A stretch of DNA of 64,000 nucleotides, taken from Otis tarda (Eukaryota; Chordata; Aves; Otidiformes; Otididae). Both the position numbers and the translations under genes were made by a program. The DNA lies in the NCBI GenBank assembly GCA_026413225.1, contig CM048552.1:196863553-196927552 (forward strand), read 5' to 3'. Under the pieces are notes generated by a model that saw only the letters and a program-made list of their open reading frames with translations, did no database searches and was not told the DNA's origin. Positions 30,742 to 45,140 of the stretch are shown here, piece by piece (positions within the stretch are counted from its first letter, which is position 1; every line of letters starts with the position of its first letter).

Positions 30742-31645
30742 GAATCATAGAATAGAATCATAGACTAGTTTGGGTTGGAAGGGACCTTCAAAGGTCATCT
30801 AGTCCAACCCCCCCTGCAAGAAGCAGGGACATCTCCAACCAGATCAGGTTGCTCAGAGCTCTGTCCAGTCTGGCCTTGAACATTTCCAGGGATGGGGCAT
30901 CCACCACTTCTCCAGGCAACCTGTTCCAGTGCTTCACCACCCTCATTGTGAAACATTTTTTTTCCTACTGTCTAGTCTGAATCTACCTCCTATTTTAAAA
31001 CCATTACACCTCAACCTATCACAACAGGCCCTCCTAAAGAGTTTCTCCCTGCCCAGCTTTCTTGTAAGCCCTCTTTTGGTACTGGAAGACTGCTATAAGG
31101 TCTCCCCAGAGCCTTCTCTTCTCCAGCCTGAACAGCCCCAACTCTCTCAGCCTGTCCTCATAGGAGAGGTGCTCCAGCCCTCTGATCATCTTCGTGGCCC
31201 TCCTCTGGACCCTCTCCAACAGATACATGTCCTTCTGATGTTGGGGACTCCAGAAATGGACACAGTACTGCAGGTGGGGTCTCACCAGGGCAGAGTAGAG
31301 GGGCAGAATCACCTCCCTTAACCTGCTGGCCATGCTTCTTTTGATGCAGCCCAGGCTGCAGGCACACGTTGCCAGCTCATGTTGAGCTTCCCGTTTACCA
31401 GCACACCCAAGTTTTCCTCAGAGCTGCTCTTGATCCATTCTCCACTCAGCCTGTACCTGTATTTGGGATTGCCCCGACCCATGTGCACTTGGCCTGGTTG
31501 AACTTCATGAGGTTGGCACAGGCCCACCTCTGCAGCCTGTCAAGGTCCCTCTGGATGGCATCCCTCCCTTCCAGCATGTCTACAACACCACACAGCTTGG
31601 ATGAGTATGCACTCTATCCCACTGTCCATGTTGCCGACAAATATG
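30742..31645 (-). mobile_element. CR1 LINE, 5'-truncated, about 0.9 kb
   Basis: Inverted CR1 copy. Its 3' end lies at the low coordinate (ATCATAGAATAG then TTTGGGTTGGAAGGGACCTT on the + strand). On the - strand, frames at 31333-31034 and 31527-31318 match the end of CR1 ORF2, the reverse transcriptase polyprotein ([36 protein letters not shown]). They lie in different frames, so the copy is frameshifted and dead. The 5' portion of the element is missing. Confidence 0.95.
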
Positions 31646-32172
31646 TGTTTTCAAATACTTAGAAAAGCTTTCAATAAGCTACTGATATTGATGCCTTTTG
31701 GAAAAAGCCACTCTTTCTATATGGAGACAGATTTAAACAGGTGACGGATGTAGGTAAATAATGTAATCAGCCGCTGTAGCTAGTGGTAGAATAAAATAGA
31801 AAGGAGTAAATAGTATTTAGAATTTAGCTTCCCTTAGTATTACACCCAGGAAAGATCAAATGCATATGCTTTCCATTTATGGTCTTAGTTTTCCAAGAAT
31901 AGAGTCTTGTACTGGGTTAAATTTGAGTCTGTGGTTGTCTTAAAAAATAAGTGTGAGATAAATTGTGTTTCTGATGTGATAACTGTTTTTAAGATTTTGA
32001 GAGTTGTTTGTTATTCATATTAGAAGGAGGGGGAGTGTTCATTTGATTTCACAGAATTTACACTTATTTCCTGAAGTGCTGTGAATTTATTTCTCATTTC
32101 AAAAGTAAAATGAAATTATTCTGTAAAATGATACGGAAATGTATGTGCTTGCAGGTGCAAAATAAGCAAATA
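31646..32172. other. Intergenic, no gene seen
   Basis: AT-rich spacer between two CR1 copies, without recognised features. Confidence 0.5.
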
Positions 32173-32626
32173 TCAGAGACTCATAGGACTGCTGAGGCTG
32201 GAGGGGAGTTCTGGAGCTCTCCCTTGTCCACACCTCTGCTCAAAGCAGGATCAGCAAGGGCTGGTTGCTCAGGGCCAGGTTTTGACTGTGTCCGAGGATG
32301 AAGACTTCTCTGGGCAACCTGCTCCAATGCTCAGTCACTGTCACAGAAAGAAAAAAAAAAAAAAAAAGAAAAGTTGATTTTTTTTTTCTTTATATTTGTG
32401 GCATCTCGGTGTGTGCCCATTTCCTCTTCTCCTGTCACTGCTCTGCTGAAAAGCCTGCTTCTGTCTTCTTTATCCTTCCCGTCAGGTGTTTATACACTAT
32501 GGTGTATAAATGGTAATGTATAAAATGGTAAGGTCCTCCTGAACTGCCTCTCTCAAGGCTGCACAGTCCCAGCTCTCTCAGCCTGTCCTCGTGTGACAGA
32601 TGTTCCCATCCCTTAAGCATCTCATT
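32173..32626 (-). mobile_element. CR1 LINE, older diverged copy
   Basis: The + strand shows degraded CR1 3' sequence in inverted orientation (GACTCATAGGACTGCTGAGG, TCTGGGCAACCTGCTCCAAT, CAGCTCTCTCAGCCTGTCCT). It is interrupted by an A-rich and T-rich tract at 32348-32392. It is more diverged than the copy at 30.7 kb. Confidence 0.85.
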
Positions 32627-35600
32627 AAGCTACATTCGATGTTGTATTATTATAGCATTCCTCTACTGCTCATACAATTTTCTGTTGATGCTTGCAGCAG
32701 AGGACAGCACAGAACCACGTGCTACCGAAGCTGTGTCTCAGGGTCCCCGTTCTGCAATGTACTTCTCTGAGTAAGGAGATCCAGGGTGAGTCTACATCTG
32801 TGCCAGGTTGCTTTCTCCAGCATAAGTCTGGTATCGGAGAGAAATAAATGCAATAAATTCTGCACCATCAAAAAAGCATACGGTTGTTAAAGTGTTACAA
32901 CTGTTGAAATACCTATGCTCTAAGAGTGATTTTGCAGTTTGATTTCACATTTCCAAACACTGTTTCCAGTGTATTATTTATTAAAAAAATATGTAGAAAA
33001 ACATATTAACCTCTGAGGCTTCTGCATGCATAATGAAGAAGAAAAATGGTTATGAGTCCACACTATTTTAAAAATAATAAAAAAAAAGCTCTTGCAGTTC
33101 ACCTCAAATATAACATTGGTTTAAAATGTTGATTTATGGCACACCTAATACAAGACAAGAGAAGCAACAACCTATTAGAGTTCACCCTCAGCTTTTATTA
33201 GCTTCCTTTTGTGGTAGCCTGGATAGTATTGTACAGTTTTTAATCTACATTAAGTTATAGCATATCATCATTTTATTACCAAAGGGAATGACTCAGCCTT
33301 GCCATCATTTGCAGGATTTTATTTCCCAGGCAGTGATACAGTTTATTACACTGCTAAAATTAATTATATCTGTCCTGATAATACACAGTTTGGGCTCAGT
33401 ATGTGAACTGCCTTTTCCAAAACAAAGGAATTTATGTCTAGGATCAGGTATCATAAAGGAACAGCTGTAACAAATAAAGCACAGTTCTGTTACAAATCTA
33501 AGTAGTTCCTTCTGCTAGAACTTTTCGAGTGCTTTATTTATGTGAAAAATGACCTAGTGTGCTTGAGTTTTAAGTAAATTCAAGCATGACTTAATTTATT
33601 ATTCATGAACTGTATTAACAATAACAATTTTTTTTTCAGTCTAAAATCCTAGTTTCTTATGTATTTGGAAAAGAAAGCTGGAAATAAAAATGCAGTTACG
33701 CGATCTGTAACCAGGACTGTGGGATGCAGGTTTTACTGGAGACAGTGGTGTCTGGTTAAACAAGGCATAACACAGTAAACTGGATCCCCACCAGTTCAGG
33801 CTGAGGTCCCACGTGTACCTGCATCAGTCTAACAGCTCGCTCTTGCCAAAGGAGGGGGATTTAGCTCCCCACTGCCTGTCCTTACTCTCAGTCATTTGAG
33901 GGTTTTTTCCCTCCATTCTGCCAGGTGTAGCCCTCACTAGGTGCGTCCAAGAATAAGTTAAATTCCCTCATTTAAGATAAAACTATCCAGTTGGGGGCTG
34001 GTTCTCTGTCGGTTTATTGCATTTGACACTTTTTAAACTGATTCTGTGCTTGCTCGACCTGGTGCAAGAGGAGTGGTGGAAGCGCGTGCCCAGGAGTAGC
34101 TGGGAGATGGAGAGAGAGAACAGGAATGGAATAGGGTCTGTCCCTTCAGTGGCAGTGAGACGGTCAGTTGCTGCACCCTCCCTTCACATTTTTATAGGTC
34201 TTGTGGGGTGAGGGGTCCCTTCTGCTTGTCAGGGACACTGTCCTGTGTGAACTCACACTAGTGTATGCTATAGAGAAAATGAAAGCCCTTCACTGGGGTA
34301 GTGAGGTACAGTAAGGCTGTAAATACAGGCAAGACTCTAGCCTTTATTTTTGTAAAGCAGATACCCAAAATATGACTCAAACATTTTCAGACATGAGTGC
34401 CTGTGAAGAACTGAGACAAGTAGTCTGAGAAGTGTAGATTGCCTCTTTAAGAATTGTTAACACATATTTCTGTTCAAGTGGTTATTTAAATCGTGAACTT
34501 CTAATTGTTTATTGGGGCATCTAGGAAAGGTATGAATGAGATGGCGTGTTGATGCCATCAAGATACGGGACTGGGCAAAGCTGCCACAGCCATTTAGAGA
34601 AGAGCTTGTTGGCCTGTGAGACATTTACCGTAAGTAAATTGTGATTGAAAGGGAAAAACAAAAGGAGCAGTTGATACTGGGTGACTTAAAACTTTATAGG
34701 TAGAACAGAGAAGATGATAGTAAATAAAAAGTGATACAGAAGACACAGAAAGGAATGGCACAACTGGGCCTGGGATATCAACTGTTGACTAGAAAAATTG
34801 TAACAGGTGACCAGAACAAGAAACTCCGAACATTTCAGACCCACGAGTATATTGAATCTCGGTTCAAAGAAGCTGAATTAGCCTCACCCTTAGCAGCATG
34901 CTCTTTGCAGGTTCCCAGGGCCCCCAGGACTTCTGGCTTATTGTCTACCTTTGTGTGTTCTCCCTAACCAGGACTACATACCGCTCCTTAATTTTGCATG
35001 GTTGTATGTGTATCCCATAAAGCTTGTTTGATAAAGGACTTGGTCTTTATCTTGATCACGGAAGGTTCAGCTACCCTGTTCTGGCAACAGCACAATCGTC
35101 TTTCAAACATCTTTACAATCATCCTACTGAGCAAAGTCTCAAAGTGGATGGAGCTGCTGCTGCAGACTGGCTTTAACTGGTGGTGTAAGAACACCATCAC
35201 ATCTTCTTTGCAAATATGATTGCTGGTATTTCCTACATTTTGTGTCATGATAACATCACAGATCCGCTTTCTGTTCCAAAGGCTTCATGTGCAGTAGATT
35301 TTGGTTTAATTTCCTGTGTTTTGTACCAAAGTTAGTGTAGATTTCAAGAAGCCTCTAGTGCTGCTAGAAAATAATACTGTTTTCATTAGAGCTTCAGTTC
35401 TTATTCATTGTCTGATTTTCAATTGAGATGATTTGGGCTCACAAAACGCATCATAACTGTTGGGCTTCTGTGGTCCTGTTCAACGTGCATGTGAGCCAGC
35501 AGGCAAATGAGTCAGTGTGGAAGGACTAGCAGGAGGGGGCTGTTAGTTTGCCATGTACAAAATGACTCTGTTGCTGTATACGTAAAGCATGCAGACCCTG

Positions 35601-38600
35601 GGGCAGTGTCCTAATTCAGGAGCACCAAGACTTGACTGCCTGGGAGAAATCTATGCTTGTGTATAGATTACATATATGTTTTCTTTTTCTTTCTCTCTAA
35701 AGTAATCAGAAGGACCACAAGTTGATAAAAATGCTTTGAAGATTATTTGCTATTATACAATATTGCAAAATTGTTATTTAACTGTTGACGTGATAGTAGC
35801 AGCAGTCAGCCTGTGCAGCCTTGCGCACGCTCCAGGACCCAGGCGTTGTACGCATGGCAGAGCGCTGGTGTGCCTTGTAAACAGCCGCCTCATACTTGCC
35901 CTTGTAAGACCCTGTTTATAGTTGTTTGTGACGTTGCCAAATGTTATAATTCTGCCGTTTGGATAGAACTTTTCCACATCAGGTGTTTCCTGAAAGAGCA
36001 TCCTCAGGATGCTTTTTTTTTTCAGTTTCAGGAAAAATGTTTCCAAGAATAATATTTTAGGCAGATGAGCATTATTACTCACATTTGGTTTTTTTTTGTA
36101 CATTTTAAATACCTACAGCAGTTTGTCTGAAAACCTGCAGCATCCACCTATTTTTGAGAAAGAAACACAATTTGTCAGAGATGCTTACCTCTGTGTCAGA
36201 AATCTTCTCATAAAGCAAATACATTTGACTGAACCATAATCTCTTTTAAAAACTGCCATTTATTGATAGTCAGCAGAGATAAACTAGTACTGGGCGGCTA
36301 AATTTTATCTGATGCATCTCGGTGTGTGAGGGACACAGAAGGATGTCCACAGTGCTCCTGTGCTCTGCAACAGTCCTGGGCATGGGAACTGGGAACAGTG
36401 GGGCTCTCCTTTTGCTTTTTTCCTTGAGGTGCTGCTCCCTCAGTGGGCACCTATACTGGGTGCAGGTGTGAGGAGGGAGCTGGAGAGCAGCTCCCCAGCA
36501 CTTCAGGCCAACCCAATGCAAAACTGTTTGCAATCTAAATCAACAGAGAGTATGTGTTATGCAAGAGAGGTCCAGCAGAAGTTGTAATGACTGCTTGAAT
36601 TTTCACCTTGAAGAGACCAGAACAAACTGGAACTTGTACTTGTCAGCAAAGGAAGACAGAATTAAGTTTCAAGTAAAGAAAAAGTAAGTCCTGCTCTGTC
36701 ACATAAAGTTATTTTATTCTCTACACAAAAACACGTGAAGGTGCAATGGTGAGATGTACTAAATATTCTATTGATTTTTCCTGGTGGGGTAGTAGACTCT
36801 GTTACACAATATAAAATTAAGGAAGAAATGTTGCCAGAATCTAAACCTGGATTTCATTAAAACATGTTGTCATTTCTCTATAAAATACATCTGCTACAAT
36901 GTTCCAGAAATTTTAGACACACAATAGAGTAATAAACTCCTTTTATAACTTGGGTAATACTCTACCATAGATTCTTGATTTCCCCCCTACTGTTTGTGTG
37001 AAATTACCTCAGTACAGAAACGTTCGTACACTGCAAGGAAGGAATAACTGGGTTGTCACTGCAATAAGTGGAAATTTTTTAAAAAGTGTATGAGATATGC
37101 TTTATAGGGACAACAACCAACATCAGAACTTTGTCAGCCTATAATTCACTGCAAATAGTTAGGTTGGCGGCATGGGCCCTGCCGACGCTCCCTTGTAGCT
37201 CTGTTTCCTGGGTTTCCTTCACTGGGGTAGCTCCAGTACTGGAAGCGGTGGTGGGAAACCCAGTGTAAAAGTTTCTTTCATTGCTGGTGCTTTTCCCAGT
37301 TGCAAGTGTCACTGCCACCAGTTTGCCCTGGGACCACGGAGGCTGCCTGACCTGCAGCCTCTGCTCTGACAGCAAGAGAACAGTCCTCCAAACATGTGGC
37401 AAAGCCAGCATGTTCCCTCGCAATGTCATCGTCTGGAAGAGATGTCCTTAATATTGTCATCTACGTTTCCTGTGCAGACAAATCCCTCCCCTGGCTGCTT
37501 CCTGCATTAACGTGATGCCGTCCTTGACACAAAAATCTGAGAAGGGGGTGTCTCCTTTGGATAGACACAGTCCTGCTTATGCTTTGGTGGGAACATTTCC
37601 ATGAATAAGTATTAAGAGACTAGGCTGATGGTTATTCCAGCATCTTCCCCCAGGTATCTGTTCTTTTCTCTTTCCATGGAAGATTAATCGTAAAAGACCC
37701 AAGCTTCTTCTCCTAAAGTAGAAAATTCCAAGAGCTCTGACTGAGTATAGCAAAGGATTTATTTTTTCATACCCAGCTCCCTGGCCATGCTTCCCTTCAG
37801 CTTGCCGTACATCTCTAGAAGTTTCCAGTCTATGGCACACACAGCTCCTATTAAAAACAGTAGATGGATAAAGATGGATCCCGTACACCCAGAACAGATA
37901 TTTGCTTCTCTGTTTTCTGCCCCAGGATGATGGGTCTTAACACAAAGAGTATCCCCGTGTCTGTGGCATTTCACGCCAATTCTTTAATGACAACAGAGCT
38001 GTAGATAAATAAATCCTCTCTTGTCAGCCACAGCAAGAGTCATGTTTTATTTGGCTTTGTTCTGAGGCTCACAGAGCCCCACAGAAGGGTTATGAGAGCA
38101 CTGCCATATCCCTCATAACAAAGGTTGATGTTGTGTAAGCCATTGCATGTGTCCTGCTTCCAGAAGTATTATCATAAAGAGTCGAGCAAAACTTTCCTCC
38201 AAAATAAGTAGTTCAATGTGTCAGCCTTGCCAAGCACAAAGCAAAGCCTCAGCGCACGGAGACAGCCCAGCTACATCGCAGAAATATCTTTTGTGGCTCA
38301 ATGTGCAAGTCAGAAAACACAAATCTGGGGGTTTTTTTTGCCTGAGTGGCCACTTACAACCAAAATATTCTGGCTGTGACAAATGACCTGCAACATTTTG
38401 AATAGTGCAACATAAAATGAAATTCTTTTCTGAATGCTATGTCGGATGTATTGCAATATCAATTAACTGGGTATTTTTTTAGAGAAAGGAAATGTCCGTC
38501 ACTGCAAATTTACAATATGTGAAGTTTGAGCCCAGAATGAATTCTGACAGCTTGGTTACCATAAGCTCCTCAGAGACACAGTGCTTAGTGGAAACGCTGA

Positions 38601-41600
38601 CATAATCTTAATGATAATGGTGGGAATAGCGCCAGTAAAACAGAATGTCCTGTAGGCATAATGTAAGGCAGAATCACTTTGGCTCCCCAGATCACAATAG
38701 CTTTGAAAGAAGAGTTGATAGAAAATTTGTGCACGCTGTTCCTTTGACCAAGAAAGAATAATCTCTGTATGTACTGGTGAGTATTGTTATCAGCTGTACT
38801 ATATTCCCTTTTGCACGTGGCAAAAGGTGCTGGGGAAATTTATTGCAAATCTATAAAGTCTTGCTGTAAACCCAGTGGAGGCACGTTGGGGTTACAGATG
38901 AGTGGTGACAAGGGCATGGACAGAGGTGTACGCTGCAGCCAGGGTGCCAGGAGGAAGAAGTCCCTGCTTTTACATTTCATGCTGTTCCTTACTACAGCAC
39001 TGCCCTTACCATCTCTGTCAGCTCTCTTGGCAGGGCTGGTCAGGATGAGCTGTTCGTTGACTTATTACAATGAAGCAGGCTTTGTGTTTAAATTGTTTGC
39101 GATAATCTCATTGCTCTTGCCTGGAATGGGCAAGGAAGAGTTCACACACGTAGCTGCGCTGGCACATCAGTGGGCCAGAGGGGTGGTGATAAAGGGCATC
39201 CTCTTGCAGTGGCTCAGCTGGAGTCAGCAGATGACATCTGTCCATCAGCTGGTGCTTTCAAATTACAAGCTGTACTATGTGACATTTTATGTGACAGCAT
39301 GACAGACTGTTACATTTCAGGTTGCCGTGAGCAGTGCTCTTTTTTTGTGTGTGTGTTCACACGATGTGTAAGAAAGTGCAGCACTCCAAAAAATAAATAA
39401 GTGCCTCATAGAATTGCTGGAGGGAAATTCTTGCAAGTGAAGAAAAGGGTAGGAAAGAAATAAACAATTGGAAAAAAAATATTTTAGGTTGACACTACTT
39501 TACAGTCAGTTTTATGCTTTTTTACCCCTGTTACAAAGCTAAGAATAATTCAGATTCATTTCTATAAAAGTTCAGGACATAGAAGAGCAAGAGAAACAGC
39601 TCTTCTACAACTCTTAGATTAGATTTGTTCAACATGAAGCAAGATAAAATATGCTCTGGTGTTTTATTTGGGCTTGAGGAATGCAAAGGCATAATAATTA
39701 CCAGCTGATACACCAATTTCATGCAGGTGTTCAGATTTTTAAAAGATTAGTATCACTCAATGTTACTTTTAAAAAAGAGATCTCAGATTTGTCAATGAAG
39801 CAAATCCCAGAAAAAGAGACACCACTGTATGAAAGGAGGTGAAACTCTCAAATACAAGAATTGCAAAAGTTCTATTACTAGAGGTACGGATAGATTCCTC
39901 GCCTGTTAAAGACAAAGGATTAGGAGGTTTGAAAATATAAAAGAATATAATATTAAGTACATGCGCCATAGTTATTGCTAAATTTTTATGTACACATTTT
40001 GATGTATGGGCCAGATCTTAAAATGCCATTAAAGTACAGCAGTCTGGCTGCTGATCACTTGTTTCGGACTTGGGTCTGGCTTCACCCAAGCCGGTATGGA
40101 GCTACCGATCAAACATCCTGCAGCCAGTAACATGAAGGAGAGTCAGAAAGGATTTTATCAAAGACCAAAGATGAAATGATAAACTACAGAAATTATGAAT
40201 TGGCTTCTGATTAGAAACCATGAAGACTTGTCAGAATGAGATTCATGGGTGTTCCTCCATCTTGGGCCGCAAATGAAGTGGGAAGATTTGTTTATTTCTG
40301 TTAACATAGCTTGTAGTCCTTCTTTGAGCTACGGCCAGCAGACGCAAATGATTCGGCCTACAAAGACACTAGACATTTTTCCTGATTTTATGTTTAGATA
40401 GCAGATGAAATCTTTGGTCATTCATGGAGAAGTTCTCACTCAATTTGCACTAAGGGATGCCTGGATTTGGATGAATGCTTTTTCATCCCACATTCTTTGA
40501 GCACTTTTTCTTAAGTTGGTAATTTTTGGTGGTGTCAGTGGTGGAAGGCCACTGAGCATGGGCTGTCTAGCTGCTTCTGGGGGCACCGAAGCTTATCCAC
40601 CTCCTGCTCTCTGCAGGGTGTGAGGTCTACACCTTTAGCTCTGCACACACTGGATGCTGACAGCTGAACTGCAGGAGATATTACAGTTTCTTTAGTCCTG
40701 GTTTCTTGCTGGGACTGCAATCCCATGAACTTGGCCATCAGGATGAAGGTTGTGAGTGGCTTTATCAGAGACTAGCTGGCAGAGATTATCAATAGATGGT
40801 AAAAGGTACTTGAAAGCAGCTGGTCCTTGGCCTGTTTGAAAAATGTCAGGTGCAAGTGTAATTGGTCCTACCTGTGTGTCACTGATGGGGCATGAGCAAG
40901 GCTCTGGGGACACTAAAATGTGGGAAATTGTACTTTGTGCACGCTATTTCCTGGCCCAGCCAGGGGCGAAGCCAAAGCTATGACAAACGGCAATGCAGTC
41001 TTTTACTAATACTATATCTTTTAATGAAAGGCTCCTAGAAAAGATGAATCCTGCTTTCCTGTCTGTAACAATGCATATTTGATCCCAAACTACCCTTTTT
41101 CACTTCAAACTATAAACAAGCCCTCTGACTCCTTGGGGAGGAGCATGCAGAACACCAGGCGCTCTGCTTGACAGGCGTGTGAAAACCTTCGCTCGCTCGA
41201 GCGCCGTAGCAGAAGAGGGGTGAGATGGGCACAGCGCAGGAAAGGTGGCTGCGGCAGGTCCCCAGGGAATTTGCCAAGCGGCACCAGGTATGTGCCTGTC
41301 CTGCTGCACCCGCACTGCCATCAGGGACAAACTGAGACGTTAAACTCCCCTCACTGAATAGACTGTTCAGCTCCTGCGCTGTCCTCATTCAAATAAGTAA
41401 CACGTTTCCCCCCGAAATTATTCTGCATTTCCCTTAAGGGTTCTTAAAATATCCACAGCACAAAGCGCGAAGGAAAAACTGCTGGAATTTGGTCCTGCTG
41501 AGGGCAAGGTAACAATATGAAGGATGTGAGGCAAGGTACCATTTCATTGTGCTTTACTAGCATTTGTAATTTACATCTCATCACTTTCAAGGCCTCTGCT

Positions 41601-43342
41601 GGTAATATTTCCTTCTTCTAAGAATAGAGATTAAAGGTATTTTAAGAATTCTAGTTGTTGTGCAATTAATAGCGTAACACTTTGTTCTGAGTAAAAGGAT
41701 TTGCTTGTTTTGAGCAGTATCAGTATTTTGCATGTAAAAAGGAGGGAATGGGGAATGTTTTATTGCCAGCACTTCTCCTTATAGGGGGATGAATCACTTT
41801 ACATTCTTGGCAGCCAAGCTCAAATTCACAAGAATGCTCAGTTTGATCGACTTCCTTCAAAACACTAAGCTCAAAGGAAAAAGGAAAAAAAGAGATAAAG
41901 AAACTTGGATGGGCTTGGGTGTGGAAGACATTACAAGATGGACGTCCAAGCAGGAAGACAATAAATCTAGAGTACAAATTGTTTTGCCCAAAGCAAGTCG
42001 CTGACTTGCTGTTACAGGAGAGGCCAGTCTAAGTTAAGAGAATACTGGAAGGGGAAAAAAAAAACAAAAAACAAAACAAAGAGGAAAAGAGCCAGAGAAA
42101 AGAAAGAAAACCCTGCCGATCTGGCAGACATGGCGGATGTTGTGTCAACCATGAGTTTATTTGCCAACAAAACAATGTGAATTTTCAAGAAAAATTACCA
42201 TTCTTCCCTTCAGAATGGAAGATTGTGCTGAGAAACAAAATATGAGAATACGGTTAATTTAAGCGTGAGGAAACTGCCTGTGTTCAGGCTGTGGTTTCAC
42301 ACAACAAAAGCTGAGGGTTGTGGGGGGTCTTCTTTGCCAGCAGCGTGGGGTGAGCCAAGCCGTCCCCTGGCTGCTCCTCTCCACCTGTGCAGTGGATCCA
42401 ACTGAGGAAGGGATGGAACTGAAAATAGTCTGTTTGGGTTTTATTGTAATGTATTCCTTTTCAGCTGGATCAGTTTCCCGGGCCAGTACACCAAACAGCC
42501 ACCCATGGTGCTGCCTGAGGTACCCAAGAGGCAGTAGAGAGGATGACAAGAGGGAGGGGACATGGCAGAGGGGGAATGATGAAGCTGGCCAGGCATCCCT
42601 GCCGCCACTGTGCCACCTTGGCTGTGGTCTTCAACACAGCACCAGTCCAAGGCCCTGCTGCTCACTTCTGCTCAGAGACAGTCAAATGGCAGCTTCAGTC
42701 AGATCAGCCCAACTGCTTGTTGACTGAAGTAAAAACCACCCAAGCAAAACCCAAAACATTATTTAGTGTGGAATTCCCCTTTTTCTAGGTCAAGTTCTTG
42801 GTCACCCTGTGGTCATGCAAACAGCTGTGCCTCAGTATAAAAGCATGACTGTAAGGAGTGGTGGAAGACAAGGAAGGAAGTACTGCTCCCTAAAATTACG
42901 TGTTTTTTCTGTTTCACTTGGTCGCTTTTGATTTCCTCCCGCTCTTCACCCCAGCGCTCTGCCACCTCACACCTGCGGTGTAGCACTGGGGCTGCAGCAG
43001 GGCATAGGGCAGCAGCACCTCAGGATGTTTAAGATAAGTGTGAGTATGTCATGCCCTGCAGCCAGCATAGGGCTGCTGTGCTTCTGTCCAGGGAGTCCCC
43101 CCAAAATGTATGTTCACTTAGTAAGCCCAATATGGGGGAAAAATAATAAGTGGGGAAGAATGGGAATGCAGAGGCCAGGAGGGCTGGGACAGGCCACAAA
43201 GGATGAGCGCGACTCGAAGCAGGAATGAAGATGCTGCAGCAATGCCGGTGTCTTACACGCCGGGCATCACATCGTTGCTATGTGTGTCTTCAGGATCATA
43301 GTTCCAGCGTGTTGCCTGCTCCTGTCGTGTTCTGCAGTGCCC
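32627..43342. other. Long intergenic stretch between SAP18 and LATS2, first part
   Basis: No gene, RNA gene or repeat family is recognised. The longest frame is 38784-39302 (+, 172 codons), with a few hydrophobic stretches but no family resemblance and no supporting splice or promoter context. It is probably chance. A-rich runs occur at 42053-42080. Confidence 0.5.
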
Positions 43343-43441
43343 ACGCAGTAAATCCAGTATTTCCTCTCTGATTCTGTAATTGGAGATGTTGCTTATACAT
43401 AGTAAATCCCACACTTTTGGGACACTATGAATTTACTGCGT
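43343..43441. repeat. Nested inverted repeat
   Basis: Exact 11-bp arms ACGCAGTAAAT (43343-43353) and ATTTACTGCGT (43431-43441) enclose about 77 bp. A smaller hairpin inside has arms CATAGT-AAA-TCCCA and TGGGA-C-ACTATG around a 6-nt loop. It could be a small foldback transposon remnant or a structured element. Confidence 0.7.
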
Positions 43442-44964
43442 ATTCACCAAGCAACTGCATCCCATCCATGGAGTAAGATCACTGCTTCCTTGTCCGGTTT
43501 CCTGCACACAGATTGTACAATAGGTCAGCACAGGTCCTGGGGATATGTCCAGTTTTTCCACATGTAGCCTTCCTATCCAAGCTACGATACAGGCAATCCT
43601 CAAAAATCTGTGCAGGGAATTTTTCTGGGCAGAAAAAGAAAGCACCTAGCAAATCTGGACACAGGGTAGCCTCAAGCCAGAGCCTCCAACACGACACAAA
43701 ACACTGCACCAAGCTGCCAAGGAGAAATGTGTGGAATTTTTGCACTGTAGTTTTTAAGACTAGACAAAAATTTGCCACAGTAAAGAGGGACAGCCTAAAC
43801 TAGATCCTTCCCAGCCTTCCATTCCCGTGATTCTCTGTAAGGAAGGACTGGTTTGACTCCCCCCAGCACGAAGAGTGGCGAGCACAGTCTGTTCTCTGCT
43901 CTGGGACCTGCTCTCTCTTTCCCCAGCCTCTCACTGGGACCAGCACAAAAACCAGGCAGGACAGACACTACGGTCAACCCAACAGGGCTGGGCACTGAGA
44001 AAACGGAGATTTGTATGCAATGAGCCTGTGTATTCCTGTATGAGATAAACTCTGGTGGCAATGGTGTTCTCTCATAGTAATGCGGAGCAAGACGGAAAAG
44101 ACGAAGGTGGGGTTTTTTTTCAGGATTAAAATAAGCAGAACAAAAGCCAGTTGTTGTTTTGGGGAAAAGGAAAGCAGTTCCTGTCAAAATGTTTCACCAA
44201 CTTGGCAAAAATGCCAAACTGGCCCTGCCTGCAGCATACGTGGACTTCAAAAGGCTCATCTTGAATAAGGATTAGCAGGAGCCAGATCGCTGCTTCCTAC
44301 ATGGATTCAGCTGAGGTTAAATGAGATGCAAGGCTATACCCCAAGGGTGTGCTTTCCTTCTGATGCCAGCCAAGCTGCACCTCAGCCTGTCGATTTGTGG
44401 GATCAGTCTTGCTTTAGCGGCGTACACCCAGAGGGAGCTTGGTTCTGACCCAGCACCAGGAAGAGTGGGTCACACTCACAACCGGTCTCTTCAGGAGTGC
44501 TGCTGCGCAGCGGGAACGCTGTGAAACAAACGGTCAGGCCCCTGCTGCAGCGGTGAGCCGGCTGCTCAGGAGGGGCGTGTGGTTCTCAAACAGGATGCAG
44601 GCTGAATAACCTTCCATTCCTGAAGAGGGTGGTCCCCGAAGGTCAGGGCTGCCTTCAATGGTGTGGCAGCGTGAGAGGAAACTGCCTCAGAGGGTGCTTT
44701 CATAATGCTCGGACTATGAATAAATTCAGCCTGTTGTACGCTGGGTTCCCAAGTGTTAGTCATAAAAAATGTGAATAGGAGAATAAGGTTAGGAAAAGAA
44801 CAATTCTCCAGCTGAACTTTCATATTACAGGATGAATAAGGGTCCTCCTCCCCCCACCCTGCTTTGATTTCAGACAAAGGGCTTGGCATCCCATGTACGA
44901 GTTCTCTTTACTGGCTGGGAGAAACATATGGATGTAGGTGATGCAACCCTGGTAGGGCCCAGCT
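43442..44964. other. Intergenic, no gene seen
   Basis: No feature is recognised. Overlapping short ORFs on both strands (43479-44187) show no family resemblance. Confidence 0.45.
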
Positions 44965-45140
44965 CATAGATACCTGAGGTTGTAAGGGACCTCTTGAGGT
45001 GACCTAGTGCAAACCTCTGCTCAAGCAGGGGCAGCTAAAGCAGGCTGCCCAGGACCACGTCCAGTCAGATTTTGCATTACCTCCACGCAAGATGGAGGCT
45101 CCACAGCCTCTCTGGGCAATCTGCTCCAGCTCTGAACGGA
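44965..45140 (-). mobile_element. CR1 LINE 3' fragment, old
   Basis: An inverted and diverged CR1 end reads TTGTAAGGGACCTCTTGAGG then GACCTAGTGCAAACCTCTGC and CTCTGGGCAATCTGCTCCAG on the + strand. Only the last 180 bp or so of the element is kept. Confidence 0.85.

Noticed and set aside
38784..39302. 172-codon ORF in the SAP18-LATS2 interval
   Set aside because: A frame of this length is expected roughly by chance in 64 kb on two strands. It has no recognisable domain, no promoter or splice context and no family resemblance.
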